64,000 nt of DNA from Periplaneta americana (lineage: Eukaryota; Arthropoda; Insecta; Blattodea; Blattidae), in NCBI RefSeq assembly GCF_040183065.1, contig NW_027185566.1, forward strand, positions 946,501-1,010,500, given 5' to 3'. Positions within the stretch are counted from its first letter, which is position 1; each line of letters opens with the position of its first letter. Both the position numbers and the translations under genes were made by a program. Below the pieces are notes generated by a model that was not told the origin of the DNA, made no database searches, and was given only the letters and a program-made list of their open reading frames with translations. Below are positions 55,221 to 63,109 of this stretch, one piece after another.

Positions 55221-57548
55221 TTACTCGCTATCATTTTCTATTGGTTCCGTTTCTATTGGAATTCCATTAATGGATGGAGTTATTTCTTCCTGTTCTTCTT
55301 GTGTTGTTGCATCCACTAAAAAATTGGAAAGAACTTTTCTTTTTGTAGAAATTCCTAAATTATATTCGTCTCTAATTTTCTTTGCTTCTTCTGGTGTAAG
55401 TATTTTTTTTTGTTTTGCTATTCTTAATTGTTCTTCAATATCTAAAAAAACTCTTTTAGTAGGTTGTGTCCCTGTAATAAAACTTCCTTTTGTTGTAAAT
55501 AAACTATTAGCGGTAGGCAAAAAACCTGTCAATAAATCTACATCAGAATCTACTAAATTATAGCTAGGACTTGCCATAAAAGCTTCTGCAGGATAAAGTT
55601 TATCTGTAAATTGCATAAAATCTCCAAAAATTTCTCCAGCTTGAATACCACCCAAAAAACGATTTCCTAAACTTTTATTCTGATCTTGTCCTATCCATGT
55701 GGTAACATTAACATTACGGGTAAAACCAGAAAACCATACATCCCTATTATTTTGGGTTGTTCCTGATTTTCCTGCTACTTCTGATTCAAATGGAAAATTT
55801 CTTTTTACATAGTTTCCAGACCCTCCAGGAGATAAAACAGTTGTCAATATTTTTTGAATTAAGTAACTAGCTTCTCTAGAAAGAATTGTTTTTGATTTTC
55901 TCTTATGACGATAAATAATATTACCACTCAAATCTTCAATTTGGGAAATAAAATAAAGTTCCTCTCTTTGTCCATCATTTGCTAAAATTTGATATAGTTG
56001 ATTGAGTTGTAAAGGAGTTAAGTTAACAGCACCCAAAGCAATAGAATATTGATAATCTGCAAACATAGATTTTGCTTCCTCCGATGTAAGTTCCAATGCT
56101 TGTTGAAAAAACTGTTGCAAATTATTGAGCCCAATTTCATTAGCTGCTTGTACCGCTACAACATTAGAAGATCGCTTGAGAGCATCCGACACATTTAAAT
56201 AACCACGATAAGATTGAGCATAATTATTGACATCCCAAGTAACCTTATTTTTAAATTCTACTTCTATTGGAATATCTTCAAACACCGTATAAGGAGTAAT
56301 CTGGTGTAAATTAAGACCCACCGCATATAAAAATGGTTTTATGGTACTTCCAACTTGTCTTTTAGCCTGAAAAGCCCTATTAAATTGATTTTTGGAGTTA
56401 AAACTTGTACCTCCACTAAAACCAAGTAATTCACCCGTACTGACTTGAGAAATAACAGTTGCAGATTCTATTTTATTTTTATCATCCTCGTTTAAAGGAG
56501 ATTGTAAACGAATTCGATCCATATGATCATTAATTTCTTGATCCATATGATGCTGTACATCTAAATCTATAGTTGTATAAACGGTAGAACCTTGAAGTTC
56601 ATCTAAATAATTGCTACCATATGTTCTAGATAAAAATCTTCTCGTTTCTTCTAATACATAAAGCCCTTTGTTTCCTGAAAAAGAATTGTCTGGAAGAGAA
56701 ATCTGCGGAAGCAAAGTAGGGTTTTTCCAAAATTTTTTGTAGTAATGAACAACTTCCTCTTTACTTAAAAAACCTTTATCGTACATATTAATCAATACTG
56801 CCAAATGTTTTTTCTTTGTGTTTTCAACATGCTTATAAGGGTTATAAAAACTAGGGTTAGAAATTAAAGTCACCAACATAGCCGCTTCTGGTATGTCTAA
56901 ATCTTCTATATTTTTTCCAAAATATGCTCTAGAAGCCAAACCTACACCATAAATATTGTATCCAAAATAGATTAGATTAGTGTACATAAAGAGAATATCA
57001 TTTTTTGTATAATTTTTTTCTATGTTCAAAGATGTAAAAAATTCATTCATTTTTCTTTTAAAAGTTCTCTCTTGATTGCTGAACAAAAGTTTAGATAATT
57101 GTTGTGTAATGGTACTTCCACCTTCTGCCAACCTCATTTTAGATAAATTACTAAAAAAAGCTCTTGCAATACCTATAAAGCTAATGCCATTATGTTTATA
57201 AAAATATTGATCTTCTGTAGATATGAGAGCATTAATAAAATTTGGGCTTACCTTTTCCAAAGGAACAATAATTTTATTGTTTGTTTTAATAAGTCCAATC
57301 AAGTTTTTACTTCTATCTAAAACTTTAATAGGATAAATGGTATATAGAGAATCTTTGTTATTTTGAATGTATTTATATTTATTGTTTTCTGAAGAAAATT
57401 TAATGAGAGAATTATAGTATATTTCAGTTTGTTTCGAGTAAAAATTGGAATTTTTTTTCCATGCTAACCAATAGCTAAAAAATAGTATAACAAAAAATAA
57501 AGTTACAATCATTGCTAATATGAATAGTATTTTCCATAATCTTTTCAT
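55221..57548 (-). CDS. Class A penicillin-binding protein (PBP1A)
   Basis: This 775-aa protein makes and cross-links peptidoglycan. An N-terminal TM helix (about 8-30) is followed by the GT51 glycosyltransferase with TEDQYFYKHNGISFIGIARAF-type motif (split here as EDQYFYKHNG and GGSTITQQL) and a transpeptidase domain with active Ser in GSTIKPFLY, RSSNVVA and KSGTTQNNRDVWF. The C-terminal tail is Glu/Gln-rich. Length is normal. It lies 101 nt after dnaA on the same strand. Confidence 0.94.
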   Translation of the reverse strand: MKRLWKILFILAMIVTLFFVILFFSYWLAWKKNSNFYSKQTEIYYNSLIKFSSENNKYKYIQNNKDSLYTIYPIKVLDRSKNLIGLIKTNNKIIVPLEKVSPNFINALISTEDQYFYKHNGISFIGIARAFFSNLSKMRLAEGGSTITQQLSKLLFSNQERTFKRKMNEFFTSLNIEKNYTKNDILFMYTNLIYFGYNIYGVGLASRAYFGKNIEDLDIPEAAMLVTLISNPSFYNPYKHVENTKKKHLAVLINMYDKGFLSKEEVVHYYKKFWKNPTLLPQISLPDNSFSGNKGLYVLEETRRFLSRTYGSNYLDELQGSTVYTTIDLDVQHHMDQEINDHMDRIRLQSPLNEDDKNKIESATVISQVSTGELLGFSGGTSFNSKNQFNRAFQAKRQVGSTIKPFLYAVGLNLHQITPYTVFEDIPIEVEFKNKVTWDVNNYAQSYRGYLNVSDALKRSSNVVAVQAANEIGLNNLQQFFQQALELTSEEAKSMFADYQYSIALGAVNLTPLQLNQLYQILANDGQREELYFISQIEDLSGNIIYRHKRKSKTILSREASYLIQKILTTVLSPGGSGNYVKRNFPFESEVAGKSGTTQNNRDVWFSGFTRNVNVTTWIGQDQNKSLGNRFLGGIQAGEIFGDFMQFTDKLYPAEAFMASPSYNLVDSDVDLLTGFLPTANSLFTTKGSFITGTQPTKRVFLDIEEQLRIAKQKKILTPEEAKKIRDEYNLGISTKRKVLSNFLVDATTQEEQEEITPSINGIPIETEPIENDSE

Positions 57549-57649
57549 TGTTTTTCCCTATACTAGTATATAGAATTTATATATAAATCTTATTCTTATA
57601 TAGAAGTTTTTTGTTCAAAAGCTTCTATTCATTTGTACAGCAAATAATT

Positions 57650-59056
57650 TTACTGTTGATATTTTGTTAATAACTTCAGTAACTCTTCATAATCATGACG
57701 AACAGAAGAAGTGACCTGCATTTCTTTGTCTATTTTTTTTATAGAAGAAAGAATAGTAGAGTGATCTCTATTTCCAAATTCTTCTCCAATTTTCGATAAG
57801 GAGTGAGGAAGGATGTTTTTTATTATAAAAATAGCCATATGTCTGGCAAAAGCAATATTATTGGTACGAGATTTAGATTTTATATCTGCTACAGTAATTT
57901 TATTGGATTCTGTACTATAATAAGTACAAACAACGTCTTGAATAATATAACTTGTAACTCCTAAGGTTTCCACTTTAGATTTTGTTAGAAGATCTCTCAG
58001 TTCTTCTTGCACTAAAGAGATACTAATTTGACTATTGGTAAGTAATAAAATACCACTGAGTTTAATTACTGCGGATTCTATATCTCTGATATTTTGTGTA
58101 ATGTTTTGGGCTAAATAATCCAATATTTCGTCACTAATTCTATCCTTAATTTCAGCTTCTTCCAATTTTTTGACTAAGATATTTTTTCTAGTTTCAAAAT
58201 CTGGAGGTTTTATATCTACCGAAAGTCCCCAACTAAATCTACTAATCAAGCGTTCTTGTACATTTTTTAAGTCTTTCGGATGTTTGTCACAGGTAAAAAC
58301 AATTTGTTTATTGGATTGGTGGAGGTGATTAAAATTATTAAAAATTTCATCTTGTAGTTTTTCTCTATTTTCGAGGAACTGAATATCATCAATAAGAAGT
58401 ATATCTGCATTTCTATAAAAATCTCTAAAATTTTTGAACTGTTTGGTAATACTGGCTTCTATGTAATCGTTCATGTATTTTTCTGCACTGACATAAATAA
58501 TTTTTAAATTAGGATAATGTTCTTGTATATGATTTCCCATAGCCTGTAAAATATGGGTTTTTCCTAAACCTACACCGCCGTAAATAAAAAATGGGTTAAA
58601 CCGTTCGTAAATTCCATTGTCTGTTTGAACAATAAACTGAGCGGCCTTATACGCCAAATCGGAATTGGATCCAGGAACAAATCGTTCAAAAGTAAATTTA
58701 GGATTGAGCATTTTTGTATAGGTAAGAGATTCTTTATTAAGGGGAGAAACTTTGGGGATTTTTAATTTTTTAAGTTCACTCTTTTCCTCAAAAAGAGAGA
58801 TATCCGGGGTTTCTTTGACAATAACCTGTAATTTAGGTTCAAATCCCAAAATATCGACAGAATTTTCTTCAATAGTTCTCGTAAATCTTTCCAAGAGAGT
58901 TTTTTGCGTAGTTTTATTATTTACAGAAAGAATGAGTTGGTGATTTTTGTCAATATTTTCAAATTCTAATTGAGAAAACCAAAGCATGTAGTCATCTGGG
59001 AATTTTTTTTGTAGTTTTTCTAAAATTAAATCCCAAATTTTTTTCATATTAATCAT
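57650..59056 (-). CDS. dnaA: Chromosomal replication initiator DnaA
   Basis: This 468-aa protein binds DnaA boxes and melts the origin. Domain III has Walker A GGVGLGKTH at residues 160-168 and Walker B ILLIDDIQFL; domain IV ends with the DNA-binding signature GNRDHSTILSS. Length is normal. Two starts are possible: the ATG at 59056 or the one nine bases later; AAGG lies close to the first. Four tandem DnaA-box-like sequences lie directly upstream, so it may control its own transcription. It is divergent from rpsF. Confidence 0.98.
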   Translation of the reverse strand: MINMKKIWDLILEKLQKKFPDDYMLWFSQLEFENIDKNHQLILSVNNKTTQKTLLERFTRTIEENSVDILGFEPKLQVIVKETPDISLFEEKSELKKLKIPKVSPLNKESLTYTKMLNPKFTFERFVPGSNSDLAYKAAQFIVQTDNGIYERFNPFFIYGGVGLGKTHILQAMGNHIQEHYPNLKIIYVSAEKYMNDYIEASITKQFKNFRDFYRNADILLIDDIQFLENREKLQDEIFNNFNHLHQSNKQIVFTCDKHPKDLKNVQERLISRFSWGLSVDIKPPDFETRKNILVKKLEEAEIKDRISDEILDYLAQNITQNIRDIESAVIKLSGILLLTNSQISISLVQEELRDLLTKSKVETLGVTSYIIQDVVCTYYSTESNKITVADIKSKSRTNNIAFARHMAIFIIKNILPHSLSKIGEEFGNRDHSTILSSIKKIDKEMQVTSSVRHDYEELLKLLTKYQQ

Positions 59057-59073
59057 TAACCTTATTTATACTT

Positions 59074-59115
59074 TAACCCACATATTATTAACAGGTTTTC
59101 CACAACTTATCAACA
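59074..59115. other. oriC: Predicted replication origin: four tandem DnaA-box-like 9-mers
   Basis: Four 9-mers in the same direction start at 59074, 59085, 59096 and 59107, exactly 11 bp apart: TAACCCACA, TTATTAACA, TTTTCCACA and TTATCAACA. The consensus DnaA box is TTATCCACA. The first two are weak matches, the last two good. They sit 18 nt upstream of dnaA and are followed by strongly A+T-rich DNA (59116-59200), suitable for unwinding. This is where origins commonly lie. Confidence 0.65.
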
Positions 59116-59117
59116 AT

Positions 59118-59147
59118 ATTATACTTGTAGGATGTAAATTTATACAA
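59118..59147 (-). promoter_or_regulatory. Predicted sigma-70 promoter of dnaA
   Basis: On the minus strand TTGTAT and the perfect -10 TATAAT are separated by 18 nt. Transcription would start about 59111, so the DnaA-box array lies in the leader between promoter and dnaA. Binding of DnaA there could repress the gene. Confidence 0.5.
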
Positions 59148-59222
59148 AAAAACTACAAAATTCTATTTAAATTCGGTAGATTTAATAGACTATAAATTCA
59201 AGCGCTTAAAAAGGAGGCCGTT

Positions 59223-59498
59223 TTGAAACATTACGAAATCATGTTCATCTTAGACCCAAAAGAGGATAGCTCAGCTACTAAAGAACAGTTAAAATCCCTC
59301 TTTAAGGAACATGGAGCTCAAATTCTGGAGGATCAGGAACTAGGGCTTAAAAAACTAGCATACCCTATTGAAAAAAAAGATAGAGGTGTTTATTTTTTGA
59401 TGAATGCTCAGTTAGATCCTACAAAAAATGAAATTTTAAAAAGAGAGCTCAATTTGAAAGAATTTGTTCTCCGTTACATGTTTATCAATCTAGGATAA
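59223..59498 (+). CDS. rpsF: 30S ribosomal protein S6
   Basis: This 91-aa protein binds S18 and 16S rRNA. It begins KHYEIMFILDPKED and ends LKEFVLRYMFINLG, both typical of S6. A TTG start is used, well supported by AAGGAGG with a 5-nt spacer. It leads rpsF-ssb-rpsR-rplI, an order found in many bacteria, immediately right of the predicted origin. Confidence 0.96.
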   Translation: MKHYEIMFILDPKEDSSATKEQLKSLFKEHGAQILEDQELGLKKLAYPIEKKDRGVYFLMNAQLDPTKNEILKRELNLKEFVLRYMFINLG

Positions 59499-59502
59499 AT
59501 TT

Positions 59503-59928
59503 ATGAGTATCAATCATGTTGTCCTTTCTGGAAGACTAACGGCGGATATAGATGTGAGATCTACCGCAGGTGGTCTTTTAGTAGGAAGTTTTTCTTTAGC
59601 TATCAATGAGTATTATAATCAAAAGGAACATGTCAGCTTTATTAACTGTACTGCATTTGGTAAAACTGTGGAGCGTTTACAAAAATACTCTGGAAAAGGT
59701 AGCTCAGTAGCAGTAGAGGGGTTTTTACGCCAAGAAAGATGGGAAACAAAAGAAGGTGAAAATAGATCTCGTATTGCTGTTGTTGTTAATAAAGTGGAAA
59801 TTTTTGATTTTAAACAGAGAGATACTTCAAAAGATCAGAATAATTTTTCTGAACCCCAAAAGAAAAATGACAATTTTTACGAAGATACGGCACAAGATTT
59901 TATGGATGATGATGACATCCCATTTTAG
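59503..59928 (+). CDS. ssb: Single-stranded DNA-binding protein
   Basis: This 141-aa protein coats single-stranded DNA. The OB fold shows NHVVLSGRLTADIDVRSTAGG and FINCTAFGKTVERLQKYSGKG. The acidic tail ends DDDDIPF, the conserved tip that docks repair proteins. AGGA upstream supports the ATG. It lies 4 nt after rpsF. Confidence 0.96.
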   Translation: MSINHVVLSGRLTADIDVRSTAGGLLVGSFSLAINEYYNQKEHVSFINCTAFGKTVERLQKYSGKGSSVAVEGFLRQERWETKEGENRSRIAVVVNKVEIFDFKQRDTSKDQNNFSEPQKKNDNFYEDTAQDFMDDDDIPF

Positions 59929-59945
59929 TAAAAAAGAGGTAATTT

Positions 59946-60326
59946 ATGGAAGAAAATAACACTAATCAAGAACAACAGTCCCATACAGCAGGACAAGAGG
60001 GCGATAGATATAGAAAGTCTGGACCGAGGGGAGAGAGAAGACCCTATAATAAAGGTGAAGAAGGCGGAGGAAGATTTAAGAGTCCTTTTGGTTTTAAAAG
60101 AAAGAAGTGTCGATTCTGCGGAAAAGAAAAGAAAGAATTGGATAAAGAACTCAACTACAAAAATTTAGAGTTGATCCAAAAATTTGTCACAGACAGAGGA
60201 AAGATTCTTCCTGCAAGAATTACAGGAACCTGTTTTCTACACCAAAAAAGAGTTCAATTGGAAATAAAAAGAGCGAGATATATGGCTTTTTTACCATTTA
60301 CCAAAGTAGAAAAAATTACGAAATAA
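59946..60326 (+). CDS. rpsR: 30S ribosomal protein S18 with long N-terminal extension
   Basis: The last 75 residues are S18: KKCRFCGKEKKELD, then RGKILPARITGTCFLHQKRV and RARYMAFLPFTKV. The first 50 residues, rich in Gly, Arg, Lys, Glu and Gln (for example GEEGGGRFKSPFGF), are an extra, probably disordered extension; ordinary S18 is about 75 aa. Cys55 and Cys58 form the pair found in zinc-binding S18. GAGGT supports the ATG at 59946, and no better start occurs closer to the core. Confidence 0.95.
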   Translation: MEENNTNQEQQSHTAGQEGDRYRKSGPRGERRPYNKGEEGGGRFKSPFGFKRKKCRFCGKEKKELDKELNYKNLELIQKFVTDRGKILPARITGTCFLHQKRVQLEIKRARYMAFLPFTKVEKITK

Positions 60327-60336
60327 AGAGGATAAT

Positions 60337-60789
60337 ATGCAGGTGATATTAAAGAAAAATATTATTGGGCTAGGCGAAGAAGGTGACATTGTTAATGTTA
60401 AACTTGGGTATGCCAGAAACTACCTTCTTCCTTTTGAATTAGCCGTAGAAACTACCGCTAATAATCTTAGAATTTTAGAAAAACATAAAGAAGAAATTGC
60501 CAAGAGAAAAGAAAGAATTGCTCAAGAAAGTGATGAAATGAAACTCAAAATAGAGGCACTAGAAGTAAATCTGGAAAGACAGGTAGTGGAAGGGAATAAG
60601 CTCTATGGATCTGTCAGTGGGAAAGATGTAGTTACTTATTTACAAGAACAGGGTATTGAAATTGGAAAACAAAATGTTGAAATGCCAGGACATATTAAAA
60701 TGATTGGAACTTACAACATTCCCGTTCGTTTACCTAGCGGAACAAAAGCTAGTTTAAAGGTGAATATTAAACCTCTGAGTGATCAGTAA
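60337..60789 (+). CDS. rplI: 50S ribosomal protein L9
   Basis: This 150-aa protein has the L9 signature MQVILKKNIIGLGEEGDIVNVK and GYARNYLLPF, a long central helix and the C-terminal domain with GNKLYGSVSGKDVV. Length is normal. GAGG supports the ATG. It is the last gene of the rpsF-ssb-rpsR-rplI operon and is followed by a hairpin. Confidence 0.97.
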   Translation: MQVILKKNIIGLGEEGDIVNVKLGYARNYLLPFELAVETTANNLRILEKHKEEIAKRKERIAQESDEMKLKIEALEVNLERQVVEGNKLYGSVSGKDVVTYLQEQGIEIGKQNVEMPGHIKMIGTYNIPVRLPSGTKASLKVNIKPLSDQ

Positions 60790-60801
60790 AATTTTATTTA
60801 A

Positions 60802-60829
60802 GAGATCGTCTTTTCTCAAGGACGATCTC
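60802..60829 (+). terminator. Hairpin after rplI
   Basis: GAGATCGTC and GACGATCTC form a perfect 9-bp stem around a 10-nt loop, 12 nt past the rplI stop. A T run is lacking (GAGATGTGTTT follows), so termination efficiency is uncertain. Confidence 0.5.
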
Positions 60830-60834
60830 GAGAT

Positions 60835-61029
60835 GTGTTTATGAAGAATTTATTAGTTACTAAAATGTTATTATTATTTGTATGCCTATGGGTGAGTGGT
60901 AGTTTTGAAGTTATGGGAAAAGACAAAGAGAGAGCTTTACGAGTTTTTATCTATAAAAGAAGGATTAGCGACTGGGCGAGAACACCTGTTTTAGAATTTT
61001 TTGAAAATATCAAAGTTTCTTCATTATAA
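60835..61029 (+). CDS. Doubtful small exported protein, 64 aa or less
   Basis: A GTG at 60835 or an ATG at 60841 opens a frame with a signal-peptide-like start (LLVTKMLLLFVCLWVSG) and a short basic remainder ending FENIKVSSL. There is no ribosome binding site, and it lies right after a hairpin and before decayed sequence. It may be a remnant or a chance frame. Confidence 0.25.
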   Translation: MFMKNLLVTKMLLLFVCLWVSGSFEVMGKDKERALRVFIYKRRISDWARTPVLEFFENIKVSSL

Positions 61030-61471
61030 TCCGTTTTTATAATTGTAATAAATAGGGGTCTAATATTCCAAAATCCAGTTGATGGTCTATAAATTCTAAA
61101 TCTTTTTTGTGTCGAGTCGTGTTATATAGTCTATTTTTATGACATACCTGTAATGAATCTCTCCAACTTTATATCTTCCATAAGTTTTACTTGAAATTTC
61201 AATAATTTTCATTTTTTCCAATATGGATATGTATCTTTCTAGTTTTATTAAGCCGTATCGGTTTAACCATTTTTGATATACATGTCATTGAAACTCAGTA
61301 TTTGAGATGGATAATTATAGATAAACAGAAATATTTCTTTAAATTCTACTCTACAAGGTTTTACAAACTGGAGGTATTTTTATATTTGAGGAATATCTTT
61401 ATTCCATCCATAACTCAAGGCGTAAAATCCATAACTTCCTCTACCTGGTTGTAATTGGTATAAGTTTTTTT
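61030..61471 (-). pseudogene. Possible decayed coding sequence of unknown origin
   Basis: On the minus strand several stretches of 25-60 codons are open in different frames and read like ordinary protein, for example QLQPGRGSYGFYALSYGW near 61390-61460, YGLIKLERYISILEKM near 61200-61260 and LDFGILDPYLLQL near 61050-61085. None has a start with a ribosome binding site. They lie just downstream of the tandem membrane genes. I recognise no family; chance open stretches in A+T-rich DNA are the alternative. Confidence 0.3.
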
Positions 61472-62071
61472 CTAGGCTATAGTTTGATTGTCTTTTTCTG
61501 AGGAACTGGCAATGGGTAACATTTTGGAATACTCTGTTTCCAAGGTGGCTTTACCAGTTACAAAACATTGTTTTGACGGACAAACAACGGCGGACCCGAT
61601 TTCTAATAGATCTCTATTATTTATGAGCTTACTCTGTTTGGCTGATTCTAGCTCTACGGATGTAGTGATGAGTGCGAGTTCAATGGGATCTATACTTAAA
61701 ACGGCATTAGGTTGAAAAGGGAATCCCCCAACGGTCTGAGCCAAATTTTTTATGGGTGCTTTGGGTTTTAAATGATAAAAAACGGAACTCACCTCTTCTG
61801 AGGGAACCAAATTAAGACCTGTCCGACCCAGTTTTAATACGGAGCCAATATCTGCCATACGAGCATCTCGGATATTAGATTTTTTTATACGATCTACCTG
61901 TTCTTGTGTTTCAACCATTTGAACATACATATCTTTATGATACCCCTTATAAGTAGGCACAAATTTAAATTTTGGAACATCATTCTGGTTGCTCCCCAGC
62001 CAGTAGAATACTCCAGCTATGAGGAGTCCAAACACTAAACCAAAAGTAAAATTATAGGGTTGCTTTTTCAT
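61472..62071 (-). CDS. Membrane-anchored hypothetical protein, paralogue B
   Basis: This 199-aa protein has one TM helix (about 8-26) and an extracytoplasmic domain. It is clearly homologous to the neighbour at 62081-62944: both have FKFVP, GY..K..YVQ, an EVSS motif, GFPF/GYPF-x-PNA, LESA and a C-terminal CP-x(2-4)-CFV with two cysteines. No known family is recognised. It starts 9 nt after its paralogue, so the two come from a tandem duplication and are probably co-transcribed. The shared cysteines may form a disulfide. Confidence 0.72.
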   Translation of the reverse strand: MKKQPYNFTFGLVFGLLIAGVFYWLGSNQNDVPKFKFVPTYKGYHKDMYVQMVETQEQVDRIKKSNIRDARMADIGSVLKLGRTGLNLVPSEEVSSVFYHLKPKAPIKNLAQTVGGFPFQPNAVLSIDPIELALITTSVELESAKQSKLINNRDLLEIGSAVVCPSKQCFVTGKATLETEYSKMLPIASSSEKDNQTIA

Positions 62072-62080
62072 ACTTTGTCA

Positions 62081-62944
62081 TTACACACTTGTACTTTCTT
62101 CTCCCGTATAAATGGGTTCGACTTTTTTATAGTTAGTAGTTAAATTCGGTTTTGGGATAACAAAACACTTTGCCTTTTGAGGACAATGAATAGCAGCCCC
62201 TACTTCCAAGTTATTTTTCCCTAATAGATTTTTATCTTTTCTAGCACTTTCTAGAGCTAGTGAATCAGACATTATTTGAATATATCTAGGATCCCTTTCC
62301 AATATGGCATTAGGGACAAAAGGATACCCATCTATTATTTGTCTCTTGTTTTCTTGGATATTTATATCTTTTATATGATGATCAGGAGAGCTAACTTCTT
62401 GTTGAGATAAAACCATCAATCCTGAACCGTTTAATGTAACGAGAGCTCCTATAGAAGCTTCTTTAGAAAAATCTTGCAAACTAGACGACTCTTGAACCAT
62501 TTTCAGTTGTTTTTCGGTTTTTATGAGCTGTACATATTTGGATTTAGGATACCCTATACTATTAGGTACAAATTTAAACTCTGGAGTATTATTTTTCAAG
62601 GAGTAGGTGTACATAAGACTAGGAATGAGTGCCGTCAGTAACCCAAAAATAAAAGTTATAAATAAAAGTCTAATGTGCTTTGCCTCAAAAATACTCAGCA
62701 AAATATCGTAAATCTTGCTTGTTTTTTTTCGGATCTGTCTCCCTTGTAAGTCTTGGTTCATATCCAAAGACAGAGTGATCTTTTCTAGCATTTCCAGATT
62801 TTCAGTCATCTCGGCTTTAGCATTTTGGTCATTCAGCTGTGCTACCCGTTTTTTAAGTTCCCCAATCTGTTTATTTCTTTTGTTCATCAGTTGCTCTTTG
62901 GGAGAGCCGTAATCTATGTTTTCAATGTCAATTCGTAATTCCAT
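62081..62944 (-). CDS. Membrane-anchored hypothetical protein with coiled coil, paralogue A
   Basis: This 287-aa protein has a cytoplasmic coiled coil (about residues 15-80, NKQIGELKKRVAQLNDQNAK), one TM helix (about 93-115) and an extracytoplasmic domain homologous to the paralogue downstream. Conserved points include FKFVPNSIGYPKSKYVQ, GYPFVPNAILERDP and CPQKAKCFV. AAGGGG lies 9 nt upstream of the ATG. Its promoter is probably the one at 62989-63017. Function unknown; the layout suggests a protein linking cytoplasm and periplasm. Confidence 0.75.
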   Translation of the reverse strand: MELRIDIENIDYGSPKEQLMNKRNKQIGELKKRVAQLNDQNAKAEMTENLEMLEKITLSLDMNQDLQGRQIRKKTSKIYDILLSIFEAKHIRLLFITFIFGLLTALIPSLMYTYSLKNNTPEFKFVPNSIGYPKSKYVQLIKTEKQLKMVQESSSLQDFSKEASIGALVTLNGSGLMVLSQQEVSSPDHHIKDINIQENKRQIIDGYPFVPNAILERDPRYIQIMSDSLALESARKDKNLLGKNNLEVGAAIHCPQKAKCFVIPKPNLTTNYKKVEPIYTGEESTSV

Positions 62945-62988
62945 ACCTTTTGCCCCTTATGTTGCATTTAATTATACAATTAATTTCA

Positions 62989-63017
62989 AATCTATAATTT
63001 TATATATACAAAGTCAA
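62989..63017 (-). promoter_or_regulatory. Predicted sigma-70 promoter of the tandem paralogue operon
   Basis: On the minus strand TTGACT and TAGATT are separated by 17 nt, with an expected start about 38 nt before the ATG of the gene at 62944. Confidence 0.45.
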
Positions 63018-63109
63018 GATTTATTTTTGTTTAATTCTAAATTGGGCATCTGTTCACAAAAAAATTTTGAATGCTACAAACCTAGCACAAAATCATTTTC
63101 AATAAAAGT

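Larger units (their letters stand above)
60790..61471. other. 682-bp gap with one tiny frame and decayed coding sequence
   Basis: The gap after rplI holds a terminator-like hairpin at 60802-60829, a short frame on the plus strand (60835-61029) and decayed-looking sequence on the minus strand (61030-61471), each listed separately. No tRNA or clear repeat is visible. Confidence 0.55.
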
